A DNA stretch of 64,000 bases from Burkholderia sp. PAMC 26561 (GTDB lineage: Bacteria > Pseudomonadota > Gammaproteobacteria > Burkholderiales > Burkholderiaceae): positions 729,877 to 793,876 of the forward strand of contig NZ_CP014309.1 in the NCBI RefSeq assembly GCF_001557535.2, written 5' to 3'. Every line of letters begins with the position of its first letter. Positions within the stretch are counted from its first letter, which is position 1. The notes beneath the pieces are model-generated. The model saw only the letters and a program-made list of their open reading frames with translations. It made no database searches and was not told the DNA's origin. Position numbers and translations under genes: made by a program. Positions 18,194-28,510 of the stretch are shown in pieces.

Positions 18194-18940
18194 CTACATT
18201 ATTTGAGCGGCCCTGCCGATAAACTCCACAGGCCCGGACGGTCGTCCCGTTGGAGAACCCGAAAGCGGCTCCAGCGTGAGCTCGAACAACTGATTTTTTT
18301 GCACCGATGGCAACTTGCTCACCGGGACGCGCAAAGTCGCGCCTTGCTTGACCATACCCAGCGATATCGGCGCACTCCAGCCGTCGCCCTTGGTCCAGAA
18401 CTGCAACGCGCGATCGCTCGGCAGCTCGACGCTTCCCAACGGAATCAGTTGTAGTTCGCGATCTGCGCTCACCTGAATGACCCAGCCCGGCGCCTTGTCT
18501 TGCGGCGCGACCAGCACGACCATGTATTTGGGTACTGTCGGCGGCGTGTTCTGCCGTATCAGCAGCAGCGAGCCGAAAATTGCGGCAACAGCGAAACCTG
18601 CGGCTGACATGCCGCGCCAGAACATCAGGTCGCGCCAGAGGGTCAGTCGGCTGGTTTGGGATGCAGGCACGGTAGTGCGCGCAGCAGCCTCATGCTCGAC
18701 GAAATCGACGCTGCGCTCGATGCGGTGCCACAGCCGTGTCGAGGGTTCGACAGGATCAGTCATCGACGTAAGCGGCAGCAGGCGCGCTTCCCACTCTTGC
18801 ACCGCAGCGCGTAACGCCGGGTCGGTGAGCATTCGCTTGCTGACATCTTCGTGCTGCGCCGTCGATAAGGTGCCCAGAACATACTCGCCCGCCAATTCAT
18901 CGAGGTCAGGACCATCGGAGGAAGAAGTGTCAATGCTCAC
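18194..18940 (-). CDS. RskA-like anti-sigma factor
   Basis: 248 residues from GTG 18940, whose bases overlap the stop of the sigma gene (GTGA), which fits translational coupling; a farther ATG at 18982 would overlap the sigma gene by 46 bases. The N-terminal anti-sigma domain is recognisable (LDELAGEYVLGTLSTAQHEDVSKRMLTDPALRAAVQEWEARLLPL). One membrane segment follows (GMSAAGFAVAAIFGSLLLI), then a periplasmic RskA-type domain (VVLVAPQDKAPGWVIQVSADRELQLIPLG, RALQFWTKGDG, GATLRVPV). No zinc-binding HxxxCxxC motif is seen. The protein should hold the ECF sigma factor at the membrane until a signal triggers release, probably by proteolysis. Confidence 0.88.
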   Translation of the reverse strand: MSIDTSSSDGPDLDELAGEYVLGTLSTAQHEDVSKRMLTDPALRAAVQEWEARLLPLTSMTDPVEPSTRLWHRIERSVDFVEHEAAARTTVPASQTSRLTLWRDLMFWRGMSAAGFAVAAIFGSLLLIRQNTPPTVPKYMVVLVAPQDKAPGWVIQVSADRELQLIPLGSVELPSDRALQFWTKGDGWSAPISLGMVKQGATLRVPVSKLPSVQKNQLFELTLEPLSGSPTGRPSGPVEFIGRAAQIM

Positions 18941-19503
18941 GCGAGGCACTCCTTCAAGGCTTGGAGGCTGCGCTTGATCCAAGCCTTGACCGTGCCTAAG
19001 GGCGCGCCGACGCGACTGGCAATTTCGCTGTGCGAGAGTCCATCAACATACGCGTGCAAAATGCAGTTTCGCCTGACGGGTTCAAGCCGCTCGAGACAGG
19101 GACCAATGCGCCCTGCACTGCTCTTCCAGACAAAGGCATCGGTGATGTCATGCCATGCTTCGAGCGATTCGCGCGCATCGATGGCGACTTTAGTGCTCTC
19201 ATCGACCTCGATTTCCCGGCGATGCTTTCGGATCGAATTGAACGCGAGATGCCGCGTAATGCTATACATCCAGCCCCGCGCGGCACCTTTAGTCACATTG
19301 AAGGTGCCCGCATGCGTCCATATATTGACGAAGGCGTCGTGGACAACGTCTTCTGCCAACGCCATGTCTCGAACCAACCTATGCGCGACGCCGAGCAGTC
19401 GGGCGCCTTCCTGTTCATATAAGCGATGCAACGCTTCGTGGTTTCCGGCGGCGCACCCTGTAACGGCTGCTTCGTAATCAAACTCGGTCACCGGTATAGG
19501 CAT
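18937..19503 (-). CDS. ECF RNA polymerase sigma factor
   Basis: 188 residues from ATG 19503 (MPIPVTEFDYEAAV); a TTG or ATG farther upstream adds residues with no family support. Region 2 is clear (LHRLYEQEGARLLGVAHRLVRDMALAEDVVHDAFVNIWTHAGTF, then GWMYSITRHLAFNSIRKHRRE) and region 4 contains LEPVRRNCILHAYVDGLSHSEIASRVGAPLGTVKAWIKRSLQALKECL, the helix-turn-helix that reads the -35 element. It is of the SigK/RpoE-like ECF type. The gene overlaps the anti-sigma gene by four bases and follows a DUF3455 lipoprotein gene by 81 bases, so the three likely form an operon, probably controlled by the sigma factor itself. Confidence 0.92.
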   Translation of the reverse strand: MPIPVTEFDYEAAVTGCAAGNHEALHRLYEQEGARLLGVAHRLVRDMALAEDVVHDAFVNIWTHAGTFNVTKGAARGWMYSITRHLAFNSIRKHRREIEVDESTKVAIDARESLEAWHDITDAFVWKSSAGRIGPCLERLEPVRRNCILHAYVDGLSHSEIASRVGAPLGTVKAWIKRSLQALKECLA

Positions 19504-19584
19504 GGATGATGATTTAGGCAGGTCGAATAAAAGAAAGCATCGCAATCGGATATTACACGATGCTTTCGATTACGGGCTGCTGGC

Positions 19585-20148
19585 TTATTCTGCCTTCCAG
19601 AAAATGTAGTCTGCCTGGTAGGCAACTGTGTCGCGACGGCCGCGTGTTTCAGCGGCGCAGGGGGACTTCGGCGCAACGCCGCCGGTGAGCGCGACGCGCT
19701 GGATATACGCCACGCCGCTCATCGCGCCCGTACCCGTGGCGGGGTTCGCCTTGACCAACTGAAACGGCAGGTTCCCCGGGCCGGACGGAGCGATTGCCTG
19801 CTGCGTGCCGGTCAGTTTGGACCCGTCCTTCGCCTCCCACGTTGCGGGCGGCCCATAGTAGGTGCCGACCTGCTTGCCGGACCGATCTTTCAACGCGGCC
19901 TTGGGCCCGATAAACGTCCATTCCACGGTGCCGGGAGCATTGGCCTTGTCCTTACACTCGTAGGTTATTTCGCCCATGCCCACGGTTTCCATCGCGACTT
20001 TATGCCCTGCAGGGACTTTAACGGAGTCGGGCAAAGAATCTTGCGAAAAGCTCGGTGAGTGTGTGTCCATCGCGCTGCAACCGGAAAGCAGCCCTGCGGC
20101 GACTAGCGTGACGGCAACGGATGACTGGAGCAACGAGTGATGATTCAT
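19585..20148 (-). CDS. DUF3455 family lipoprotein
   Basis: 187 residues. A lipoprotein signal with lipobox LLSGC (Cys24) is followed by the DUF3455 domain: VPAGHKVAMETVGMGEITYECK, EWTFIGPKAALKDRSGKQVGTYYGPPATWEAKDGSKLTGTQQA, then GVAYIQRVALTGGVAPKSPC and YQADYIFWKAE. The family is common in envelopes of proteobacteria and its function is unknown. The gene is the first of a likely operon with an ECF sigma and its anti-sigma factor, which suggests that it is either the target of the regulon or part of its sensing. No promoter was firmly identified upstream. Confidence 0.9.
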   Translation of the reverse strand: MNHHSLLQSSVAVTLVAAGLLSGCSAMDTHSPSFSQDSLPDSVKVPAGHKVAMETVGMGEITYECKDKANAPGTVEWTFIGPKAALKDRSGKQVGTYYGPPATWEAKDGSKLTGTQQAIAPSGPGNLPFQLVKANPATGTGAMSGVAYIQRVALTGGVAPKSPCAAETRGRRDTVAYQADYIFWKAE

Positions 20149-20712
20149 GTTCTTTCTCCGACAAGAGCAACGCGTGGGTGTGGCGGGTTGAGAATCAACC
20201 GCATAAGGGGCGGTTGCTGGTACTACACGCGAAGAATCGGGTCGGATGCAGTCAGGCGAAAAAATATTCTAGGTTGAGCGCGTCTGAATCATTTTGGCTG
20301 GGTCGCGCCGTCGTGTTGATGATTCTCTGGTTGCTGTGCTGCAGGTATGCAAGGAGGCACGACGTGCGCTGCGACTGCACATTGCCGTGAATGTGGCTAG
20401 CGATTCCGGTCGTTGGCGATCGACGGACCGAAACCCGTGACCGCCCTACCGGAACGGCCCATAGGTTTCCGCTTGGCGATCGCGTTGCGCATGTTCTCAA
20501 AAATGGACGGTAGCCCGTTTCTTTTTGAAGTAAAGACAACGCCCACGCACCGCACATGCATGCCAAAATTAATAGAGGTCCTCGGCTGGAGTCAATATGC
20601 GATCGCTCATCACCAGACGCCCGGGCTTTCGGCATGAATGTGTTGTGATAGCCGCCTCGCGCTTTGTCTAATGACCCGAATGAGGTCTGGCGTCGAACGT
20701 CTTCAATATTCA
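20149..20712. other. Intergenic region between DUF3455 and mntH
   Basis: About 560 bases with no gene I can support; a minus-strand frame at 20252-20716 has no family features. The right part should contain the promoter of the DUF3455-sigma operon on the minus strand side nearest 20149. Confidence 0.4.
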
Positions 20713-22071
20713 TCAACTTAATAACGTGTCATATAACAACTTGAAGTTCAAGACAAGGATGATTCCGCCTACGGCCCATGACAAAGCTGTGATCAACTTG
20801 GGGACCACAAACTTCCCCATCTTTTGTCGATCGGTTACGAACCGTACGAGTGGAATGATCGCGAACGGCAGTTGCATCGATAGAACGACTTGGCTTAATA
20901 CGAGGAGTTGAGCAGTGCCCTTTTCACCATAAATTGCGGTGACTATCACTACAGGAACGATGGCGATGCCGCGGGTAAGCAAACGGCGAGCCCAGTTCGG
21001 GATGCGAAGGCGCAAGAAACCTTCCATCACAATCTGTCCTGCCAGCGTCGCGGTCACCGTCGAATTGATACCCGATGCAAGCAGCGCGATTGCGAAGAGG
21101 GTCGACGCGATTCCAAGGCCCAGGAGCGGGGACAACAGCTTGAATGCCTGGCCAATCTCAGCGACGTCGGTATGTCCGCTGCCATGAAAGGCCGCAGCGG
21201 CCACAATAAGGATCGCCGCGTTTATAAACAAAGCGAGCATAAGCGCAATCGTGCTATCGGCCACGGCCCACTTGATTGCGTCGCGCCGACCAGCATCGTT
21301 TCGTTCGTAGGACCGGGTCTGCACGATCGATGAATGAAGATAAAGGTTATGCGGCATCACCGTGGCGCCGATAATGCCGATCGCCACGTAGAGCATCTCG
21401 TGATTGGTCACGATCTCGGCTTTCGGAATGAAACCGTGCAGTACCGCCGCGACCGGGGGTGCCGCCGCAAAGATTTGAATGCCGAAGCAGACCGCAATCA
21501 CAACCAGAAGGGCAATGACAAAAGCCTCGAGAAACCGAAAGCCTCTGTTCATCAACAGCAACAATAGAAAAGCATCGAGTGCGGTGAGCAGTGCTCCGGC
21601 TACAAGGGGGATGCCGAACAACAACTGCAATGCGATGGCCGTACCAATGACTTCCGCCAGATCACACGCAACAATCGCAATTTCACACGCAAGCCAGAGC
21701 ATGATGTTGACAGGGCGCGAATAATGGTCGCGGCACGCCTGAGCAAGGTCGCGCCCCGTCACAATACCAAGCCGCGCCGATAGCGCCTGCAACAAAATTG
21801 CCATCAAATTCGACAGCAGAATGACCGAAAGCAGGGTGTAACCAAACTGCGCGCCACCAGCTAAATCAGTCGCCCAATTGCCGGGATCCATGTAGCCGAC
21901 CGAGATCATATAACCGGGACCCATGAATGCAAGCAACCGCCTTATCCAATGGCCGCCCTGGGGCACGTGGATCGAAGCATTAACTTCGCGCAGACTTGGC
22001 TGAAAATCCTCGTCCGGCCTGGAAAATTTCCAGGCGGATCGGGAATTCGAAGTGCTCCTCGGATCTGACAT
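20713..22071 (-). CDS. mntH: NRAMP-type manganese transporter MntH
   Basis: 452 residues with about eleven membrane segments. The two NRAMP signature sites are present: DPGNW in the first membrane helix ([20 protein letters not shown]) and [10 protein letters not shown] in the sixth. [25 protein letters not shown] is also typical. MntH imports Mn2+ (and Fe2+) with protons across the inner membrane. The N-terminal ~40 residues are cytoplasmic and longer than in E. coli MntH. It is transcribed away from mntR, and an operator resembling the MntR box lies about 65 bases before its start, so repression at high manganese is expected. Confidence 0.95.
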   Translation of the reverse strand: MSDPRSTSNSRSAWKFSRPDEDFQPSLREVNASIHVPQGGHWIRRLLAFMGPGYMISVGYMDPGNWATDLAGGAQFGYTLLSVILLSNLMAILLQALSARLGIVTGRDLAQACRDHYSRPVNIMLWLACEIAIVACDLAEVIGTAIALQLLFGIPLVAGALLTALDAFLLLLLMNRGFRFLEAFVIALLVVIAVCFGIQIFAAAPPVAAVLHGFIPKAEIVTNHEMLYVAIGIIGATVMPHNLYLHSSIVQTRSYERNDAGRRDAIKWAVADSTIALMLALFINAAILIVAAAAFHGSGHTDVAEIGQAFKLLSPLLGLGIASTLFAIALLASGINSTVTATLAGQIVMEGFLRLRIPNWARRLLTRGIAIVPVVIVTAIYGEKGTAQLLVLSQVVLSMQLPFAIIPLVRFVTDRQKMGKFVVPKLITALSWAVGGIILVLNFKLLYDTLLS

Positions 22072-22136
22072 TTAAGTTTCCCGATGAATTTCGCAAAGTT
22101 GCCGGCGACCGCCGTTTCTACGATATGTCTCTACTA

Positions 22137-22152
22137 TATACCCTTTGCTATA
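22137..22152. promoter_or_regulatory. MntR operator (MntR box) in the mntH-mntR intergenic region
   Basis: On the minus strand the sequence reads TATAGCAAAGGGTATA, an imperfect palindrome that shares the core TAGCAAAGG-TA with the MntR box described for enteric bacteria (ACATAGCAAAGGCTATGT). It lies between the divergent mntH and mntR starts, the expected place for a manganese-responsive switch over both genes. Confidence 0.7.
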
Positions 22153-22321
22153 CTTATTTAGCGAAGCGAGTCGCACCTCGGGCCGGCCGATCCATATCTC
22201 ACCGAGGGCACGGATTCGCCAATGTGGGGTTAGCCCTTGGTGAAGAAATTTAAGCATGTGCTATAAAAGCTAAAAGACGTTGCATTGGCAAATCAAAAAC
22301 ATCGGCAAGGACACCAAACAT

Positions 22322-22765
22322 ATGCGTCAGTTTGCGCCGCGTGAGAAACCGCTGATTGACGCCGATAGGCATTCGGAAGCGTTCCGCCAGACGCGTGAGG
22401 CGAGTCGGATGGCTTTGGTCGAGGACTATGTCGAGCTGATAGCCGATTTAATCGATGACGGCCATGAGGCGCGGCAGGTTGACATCGCTGCGCGGCTCGG
22501 CGTAGCGCAGCCGACCGTCGCTAAGATGCTTGCCCGTTTGTCGGAGAAGGGTCTGATCTCTCGGAAGCCCTATCGAGGCGTTTTTCTGACCGATGCAGGT
22601 CGTGAGGTCGCGCACCGAAGCCGAGTGCGCCATCAGATCGTCGAGGACTTTCTTCGATCGCTAGGCGTGAGTGCGGAAACGGCTCGGCTCGATGCCGAAG
22701 GCATAGAGCATTATGTAAGCGCCGAGACACTCAAGGCATTCCGACGGGCGATAACGAAGCCGTGA
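22322..22765 (+). CDS. mntR: Manganese-dependent regulator MntR (DtxR family)
   Basis: 147 residues from ATG 22322, preceded by AAGGA; a TTG at 22280 would add 14 residues but has no ribosome site. A winged helix-turn-helix covers about 25-90 ([62 protein letters not shown]). The metal-binding and dimerisation part follows ([40 protein letters not shown]) with HxxxE, E and H ligands in the positions expected for MntR. There is no SH3-like C-terminal domain, as usual in MntR. It should bind the operator between it and mntH when Mn2+ is abundant. Confidence 0.93.
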   Translation: MRQFAPREKPLIDADRHSEAFRQTREASRMALVEDYVELIADLIDDGHEARQVDIAARLGVAQPTVAKMLARLSEKGLISRKPYRGVFLTDAGREVAHRSRVRHQIVEDFLRSLGVSAETARLDAEGIEHYVSAETLKAFRRAITKP

Positions 22766-23197
22766 TAAGGTCCGTCCATTTTGCTCAACCGATGTAAATC
22801 ACGACGAGAGGCGCAGCAACAGTGCACGTCGATTGCCTGAGCTGGTCGCGCCGGCAATGGCGATGCTAGCCTCGCCTGTGATAGCCGTTCGAGCAAGGCG
22901 ACAGAGTCGCCCCTGTCGCGATTACCACATTTTTCTGATTCAAATGGTGTGAGGTTCGAGGCATCCCGATAAGTACGGTCCGTACACTAACCGCCAAAAA
23001 TTGCCACGAAAGATCACTACCCCACGACACAGATTGACCCGCGAAAAAGCGTAGCCGAAACGGTAATTACCGACAAAAGCGGTTCCAAATTCGTTGGTCA
23101 GGTAAGCTATCCGCAACACATCGCTGTTGCGCGCTCCGCCACTTTACCGCGACACCCGCAGCATCCTCTAGGCTCAGGAAAACAGCCGCACACAACA
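22766..23197. other. Intergenic region between convergent genes
   Basis: About 430 bases between mntR and the MCP stop with no gene or clear terminator seen. Confidence 0.4.
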
Positions 23198-24853
23198 TCA
23201 AACGAGTTGAAACTTTCCGACCAGATGTTTCAATGCATGGGCTTGGTCGTCGAGCGACTGCGCCGCTGCAGTCGCCTGCTCGACCAGCGCCGCGTTTTGC
23301 TGCGTGCCCGCGTCCATCTGCGTAACGGCGTGATTGATTTCCTCAAGGCCGCTGCTCTGCTCCGCAGATGCCGCCGAAATTTCCTCCATGATGTCCGTCA
23401 CGCGCTTGACCGCCTTCACGACTTCTTCCATAGTCGCGCCAGCTTCGTGAGCGAAGGTCGAGCCATCGGAAACACGCGCGACCGATGCATGGATCAAGCC
23501 CTTAATCTCCTTCGCCGCGGCCGACGAACGTTGCGCGAGGTTTCGCACTTCCCCCGCGACGACCGCGAATCCACGCCCCTCTTCACCTGCCCGTGCCGCC
23601 TCCACGGCAGCGTTGAGCGCAAGAATATTCGTCTGGAATGCAATGCCTTCGATCACCCCGATGATGTCGCCAATGCTCTTCGCGCTCGAATTGATCTGCT
23701 CCATGGTCGCCACCACTCGTCCGACCACCACGCCCCCCTTCTCCGCAATCTCCGATGCGTTGTAAGCCAGCGCGCTCGCCTGCTTCGCGTTATCAGCGTT
23801 TTGGCGTACGGTGGACGTCAATTCCTCCATGCTCGAAGCCGTCCTTTCAAGCGCGACCGCCTGCTGTTCCGTGCGCTGCGACAAATCCACATTGCCCTGC
23901 GAGATTTCGTTGGACGCCGATGCGATCGCTTCCGCGCTGGCCGCGATTTCGCCGACTGTCGTTGATAAATCATGCTGCATGCCCGAGAGCGCATGGAGCA
24001 AGCTAGTGTTATCGCGTTTGGCGAGCGCAATTTGGTTGGACAGATCGCCTGCGGCGATCCGGCTCGCGATTTCCACCGCGTAGACGGGTTCGCCGCCAAG
24101 TTGTTTGGCAAGCCGCCGCACGACCCATTCGCTGACCGAGACCGCTAGTACGATCAGCAACAGGGTCAACGCGGCCACCATCACAAAAGATGCGTGATAG
24201 ATGGACGCCGCCGAATCGATGGTCGCTTTCGCCGCGACGCCACGTTGCTCGATGAGCACATTGACGAGCTTTTCGAGTTTTCCCGTCGCCACCAGCAGCG
24301 AGACGTCCTGGATACCCACTTGCCAGTTCATCTGCGACAGATCGAGCGGCTGTTCCTTCACCAACTTCACAAAGGCCCGCAGATCGGCGCTCCAGGCCCC
24401 AACGCCGGACGCCAGACGCTTCTGGTCGCCCGACGGGTCTGCGTACCCTTGCAGGTCCTGTTGCTCCCGACCGATATCGGCGAGCGCGTGCTCGATGTCG
24501 GTGCCGAGTTCGTCGCGTTCCTTCGCAGTCGTCGCCGTAATCAGCATCTTTTGCGAGCGGCTCGCGCGCAGCACGGCGCTGCGTAGTTCTTCGACAGCAC
24601 GGTTAGCGACATAACCCTCGCGATAAATCGAATCGGTTGAACTGTTAAGGCGGTTGATCTGTGTCAACGCGATCACGCCAATGGCGAGCGTGCCGACTAG
24701 CAGCAGCGAAAACGCCACACGAAGCGACGCCCCGACGGACAACGACCGGCCGCTCCTGCCGGCGGCCTTGACTGTAGTCTTGGCGTGGGCTTTGGCGCCC
24801 CCTTCGGGAATAAAGCCAGCGCCGCGATTACCCTGTAGCGAAAACGGTTTCAT
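23198..24853 (-). CDS. Methyl-accepting chemotaxis protein
   Basis: 551 residues. An unusually long cytoplasmic lead of about 40 residues precedes membrane helix 1 (44-64). The periplasmic part (65-222) is all helical and looks like a four-helix-bundle ligand domain. Helix 2 (223-244) leads into HAMP ([30 protein letters not shown]). The signalling domain contains the highly conserved hairpin tip [23 protein letters not shown] (401-423) and ends [19 protein letters not shown]. It has no NWETF-type tail, unlike the receptor at 48642. It would feed CheA/CheW encoded elsewhere. The ligand is unknown. Confidence 0.93.
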   Translation of the reverse strand: MKPFSLQGNRGAGFIPEGGAKAHAKTTVKAAGRSGRSLSVGASLRVAFSLLLVGTLAIGVIALTQINRLNSSTDSIYREGYVANRAVEELRSAVLRASRSQKMLITATTAKERDELGTDIEHALADIGREQQDLQGYADPSGDQKRLASGVGAWSADLRAFVKLVKEQPLDLSQMNWQVGIQDVSLLVATGKLEKLVNVLIEQRGVAAKATIDSAASIYHASFVMVAALTLLLIVLAVSVSEWVVRRLAKQLGGEPVYAVEIASRIAAGDLSNQIALAKRDNTSLLHALSGMQHDLSTTVGEIAASAEAIASASNEISQGNVDLSQRTEQQAVALERTASSMEELTSTVRQNADNAKQASALAYNASEIAEKGGVVVGRVVATMEQINSSAKSIGDIIGVIEGIAFQTNILALNAAVEAARAGEEGRGFAVVAGEVRNLAQRSSAAAKEIKGLIHASVARVSDGSTFAHEAGATMEEVVKAVKRVTDIMEEISAASAEQSSGLEEINHAVTQMDAGTQQNAALVEQATAAAQSLDDQAHALKHLVGKFQLV

Positions 24854-25518
24854 CTATTTAATTTCCTAGATTTGATTGGCATTGCGTGGCCTACTTTTTG
24901 GGCGGGGTGCACTGCTACATCAATGGTCTACGGCGGCAAACGGCGCTTCTTTAGATCGTTATTGCATGGATGGGCATTTACAAGGTAATACTGAAAAAGT
25001 AGCTACAGCAAGGTTGGTCCCACGCTGGGTTGCGAAAACTGCGCGAGCGCCACGACCTCTGCTTCGGAAAAAAAACTGTTCGCCGGATCATAACGACGGC
25101 TTGCCGTGGACGCTTCTTCGCCAGCGCCCCGAAGATCCGCTAGCGCTCAGCCTCGCGGATTAATACAGATTGATTACGCCGATCACCGGTGCGTTGAAGA
25201 GCGCTAGCGCGTACGCTGCTGATTTTTTCGACGCCCGAGCCGTAGCGTCTCGCTGCTTGCCGTCATGAGCCCGACCGGGCGCGTCCGACTCGGTGGGTGG
25301 CGGATGAGCGCTTCGATATGCGCATAGGAAGCAACAATAAAGATCAGCCAGACCAAGCGATCGCCAAACGCGGCAACAGGATAGAGGCTTCCATCACCAA
25401 GGACAGATTGGCTGTTGGACATGTACTATCAGGAGCCGTCAATCTCGATTCTTTGAGCGCCTTAACTAAACCTTCAGTGATCCCCCAAATGAAACGAGAC
25501 GATGTAAAGGAGAAACCG
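24854..25518. other. Intergenic region before corA
   Basis: About 660 bases lie between the MCP start and the likely CorA start. An in-frame extension of corA back to 25297 exists but is not preceded by a ribosome site and has no homology features. Promoters for both divergent genes should lie here; I could not define them. Confidence 0.4.
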
Positions 25519-26490
25519 ATGGCCATGGTCGTCAACAGCGTTGCTTACCGAGCAGGTAAGCGTTTAAGCGACGTCACCATCGACGATATCAGTGAGGTTG
25601 TAAAAGAACCTGACACTTTCGTCTGGGTTGGCCTCTGGCAGCCTGATGACACTTTCTTGCGAAAGATTCAGGAAGAGTTTGGCTTGCATGACCTCGCAAT
25701 CGAGGATGCACTCACCGCCCACCAGCGTCCCAAAATCGAGGTGTATGGCGATTCGCTTTTCATTGTCATCAAAACCGCACAATTGGTGGATGGTGAAGTG
25801 CAGTACGGCGAAACCCACCTTTTTGTGGGAAAGAATTTTCTCGTGACAGTCAGGCACGGCGCTTCTTCAAGCTACGCTGCTATTCGCACACGCGTCGAGG
25901 AAAATCCAAAGCTGCTTAGCAAGGGCCCCGGGTATGCGCTGTATTCCGTGCTTGATTTTGTCGTCGACAACTACCGCCCAATTGTCAGTCAGTTCGAAGA
26001 ACAGTTCGATGCGCTCGAGGCGGACATGTTCACATCCGATTTCGACCAGGCGGCGGTTGAGAAATTGTATGACCTCCGGCGTCATCTACTTAAGTTACGC
26101 AATGCCGCCATTCCGATGGACGACATATGCAATCAACTGATTCGGTTCCACGAGGACACTATTCCAAAAGATTTGCGCGCCTACGTACGCGATGTCCAGG
26201 ATCATGCGCATCAGGTAATCACCACGACTGAAGATATGCGCGAGATGCTGACAAACGCTATGCATGTCAACTTAGCCCTTGTGTCCGTCAGGCAGAACGA
26301 AGTGGTCAAGCGACTCGCGGGCTGGGCGGCAATACTTGCCGTGCCAACTTTGATATTTAGTATGTACGGGATGAATTTTGAATGGATGCCGGAGTTGAAA
26401 ACTATGTGGGGTTACCCCGTGACCTTATTTGTCACGGTGACTGGTTGCGCTACCCTTTACTGGAGGCTCAAAAGTGCCGGTTGGGTGTGA
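25519..26490 (+). CDS. corA: CorA-type magnesium/cobalt transporter
   Basis: 323 residues from ATG 25519, chosen because AAAGGAG stands 7-13 bases before it; the frame is open back to 25297. The long N-terminal cytoplasmic domain (FVWVGLWQPDDTFLRKIQEEFGLHDLAIEDALTAHQRPKIEVYGDSLFIVIKTAQ) and the helical stalk (LYDLRRHLLKLRNAAIP) match CorA. Near the C-terminus are two membrane helices with the pore signature YGMN (about 283-286), followed by the short loop FEWMPELKTMWGYP. CorA forms pentameric channels for Mg2+, Co2+ and Ni2+ in the inner membrane. It lies about 2.7 kb from mntR, which gives a small metal-ion cluster. Confidence 0.93.
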   Translation: MAMVVNSVAYRAGKRLSDVTIDDISEVVKEPDTFVWVGLWQPDDTFLRKIQEEFGLHDLAIEDALTAHQRPKIEVYGDSLFIVIKTAQLVDGEVQYGETHLFVGKNFLVTVRHGASSSYAAIRTRVEENPKLLSKGPGYALYSVLDFVVDNYRPIVSQFEEQFDALEADMFTSDFDQAAVEKLYDLRRHLLKLRNAAIPMDDICNQLIRFHEDTIPKDLRAYVRDVQDHAHQVITTTEDMREMLTNAMHVNLALVSVRQNEVVKRLAGWAAILAVPTLIFSMYGMNFEWMPELKTMWGYPVTLFVTVTGCATLYWRLKSAGWV

Positions 26491-27601
26491 AAGATGATTG
26501 GACTCCTAACCGACGTTGATCGCCCCATGACTGATTGCATTACATGTGAAAAGGCGAGCGCAAAGCGATTGGTGCCGGCTAGCTAATAGAGTTCGCTGGG
26601 AGTAGATGGTGACTGCTCGAACCAAAATGCGCTTGAAAGGCGAGGGTTTGGTACTGCTTGTGGCGATCGCGGTGCTCGAGGTATTCGACATCTCAACAGC
26701 CATATTTTTTTGGAATCAAGTATTCAAGCGTGCCGTTGCTCGATGTCATCACCTTTCATGCCATGTGATCGCTTTGATCCAGACATGGATTTTGATAGAC
26801 GCTCGCTGCGCCTTCGAAACCGGGGTGCATCGGAGTTACATCAAATGTGTCGGAACGCCGCCAGAACTCATCTGCTTCTCACGAAATTGTCCACGACGCT
26901 GGCTGGTCGCGATATATGCGCATTTGCATACGGAACTGCTATATGCCGACGCTGACTTATCGGTGAGGAGCGCCGCTCGGGACACGCCATTCTGGGCAAT
27001 ACAGTGTCGTGCGCCATGTGCCATGTGCCGCGTCAGCACCACAACCCCCTACTGCCTATCGCCACTTTTGGTTCGCATCAAAGATGAGGCGCTCAGTCAA
27101 CAGCCGGTGAAGGTTGAAGAGCGCGAATACCGTATGGCGGCTTGTTGCAGCACTTCCGGCCATCGCACCGGCACACATTTGAAGATGAGGCCGCGACCCG
27201 GTACTGCGTCGTCCTGCAAAAAGAGCGACCGTTTTCACATTTGCAAATTCAGGCGGGAAGTCGGGCCATTGCGATAAGACGGCTTATCGCGAGCGTGCAC
27301 GAATGGTTGTGTTGTGGAACACGATCTACTTAGAGGCGAAGCCGCCTAAAACCAATTGCGGGGAAAAGGTTACGTGTTCAAGGAAGCAGACATGGCACGA
27401 CTGTCGCCGCTGTTGAACGAGCCACATTAACATGCTGGGGCGGTATTCGTTTTCGATGCCCGATGCCGTGGCCAAGCGCGAATGCGACCCCTACGAGATC
27501 CGGCAGTCACCGACTCATGAAAAGGCTTAATCCAGTTTCCGTTCCACTGCGCCTTAACCCCAATCTGCCGAACCCGAAAATAATTGCGCGTTAAAGCCCA
27601 G
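26491..27601. other. 1.1-kb region without a supported gene
   Basis: A forward frame of 223 codons at 26606-27277 starts with one hydrophobic segment (LVLLVAIAVLEVFDISTAIFF) but then has low-complexity, Cys- and His-rich sequence with no family resemblance. I regard the region as non-coding or decayed. Confidence 0.4.
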
Positions 27602-28510
27602 CTAGCCGTCGATGAAAATAATGAGCTTGCCTGTAACCCGCCCTTTGGCACTGACTTCTTGCGCCTCCGCAGTTTGCTCAAGCGGATAGGTCTGTTCCAC
27701 ACGTAAGCGGAAAAGGCCCTCTGAACAAAGTTGTGCCACATCAGCGAAAATCTTTTCCGGGTCCTTTGGAGGCCCATGAGAAAACTTCGCGCCATATTGC
27801 TCGGCCGAGAAATCTGCGACGGAGAGGACATGTGAAGGATCGCCGACGATCTCGATCAATTCCGGGATAACCCCCGAACCGACGAGATCGAGGGCGGCGC
27901 CGACGCCCTGCGGCGCAAGCGTCCTGACACGTTCCGCCAGTCCTGATCCGTAGGTCGTGGGGATGGCGCCGAGGTCGCGCAGATAGTCATGCTTCGGCGC
28001 GCTCGCCGTACCAATGACGTTGATCCCGCGCAGGCGCGCGAGCTGGAGAACGGCCGAACCAATTCCGCCCGCGGCGCCGCTGACAAGCAGCGTTTGACCG
28101 GCTTTCACGCCAACTTCATCGAGGGCGCGCGTCGCCGTGTCGACGATCACCGGAAGCCCGGCCGCCACGTCGAACGACAGATCTTCTGGCTTTTGAGCCC
28201 AATGCGTGAGAACCGCATATTGCGCCATCGTGTTCTCGCCGAAGCCGAAGACGGCGTCTCCGATCGCGACGTTGGAAACACCCGGCCCGACCTCATCCAC
28301 AACGCCCGACGCCTCGACGCCAAAGCCCGAGGGAAAAGTCACCTCCTCGAACGCGCGGTATTGTCCGTCCCGACGTTTCCAGTCCGAGGGATTTACCCCG
28401 GCAGCCCGGACCGCGATCCGGACTTGCCCGGGACCGGCGTGCGGCTCATCGACGTTGACAACCTGAACGACCTCCGGGCCTCCATATTCACTGAACTGAG
28501 CTGCTTTCAT
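27602..28510 (-). CDS. NADP-dependent quinone oxidoreductase-like MDR protein
   Basis: 302 residues from ATG 28510. The N-terminal GroES-like domain (MKAAQFSEYGGPEVV, VRAAGVNPSDWKRRDGQY, FPSGFGVEASGVVDEVG) and Rossmann domain (TLLVSGAAGGIGSAVLQLARLRGINVIGTAS) are those of zinc-free medium-chain reductases of the QOR/ZTA1 type. It probably reduces quinones or enals with NADPH. Its start overlaps the stop of the upstream MFS exporter gene (ATGA at 28507-28510), so the two are coupled. A frame open back to 28975 is only the antisense-free shadow inside the exporter gene. The pair is divergent from a TetR regulator, a common arrangement for inducible detoxification. Confidence 0.9.
   Translation of the reverse strand: MKAAQFSEYGGPEVVQVVNVDEPHAGPGQVRIAVRAAGVNPSDWKRRDGQYRAFEEVTFPSGFGVEASGVVDEVGPGVSNVAIGDAVFGFGENTMAQYAVLTHWAQKPEDLSFDVAAGLPVIVDTATRALDEVGVKAGQTLLVSGAAGGIGSAVLQLARLRGINVIGTASAPKHDYLRDLGAIPTTYGSGLAERVRTLAPQGVGAALDLVGSGVIPELIEIVGDPSHVLSVADFSAEQYGAKFSHGPPKDPEKIFADVAQLCSEGLFRLRVEQTYPLEQTAEAQEVSAKGRVTGKLIIFIDG

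Noticed and set aside
18477..18977. Plus-strand frame opposite the anti-sigma gene
   Set aside because: The minus strand encodes a clear anti-sigma domain and membrane helix; the plus frame has none.
20252..20716. 154-codon minus-strand frame between DUF3455 and mntH genes
   Set aside because: Composition is unlike protein (many Arg/Ser, no conserved motif) and it overlaps the mntH end region.
26606..27277. 223-codon forward frame as a membrane protein gene
   Set aside because: Only the first segment is hydrophobic; the rest is Cys/His/Arg-rich without family features, and no ribosome site or partner gene is seen.
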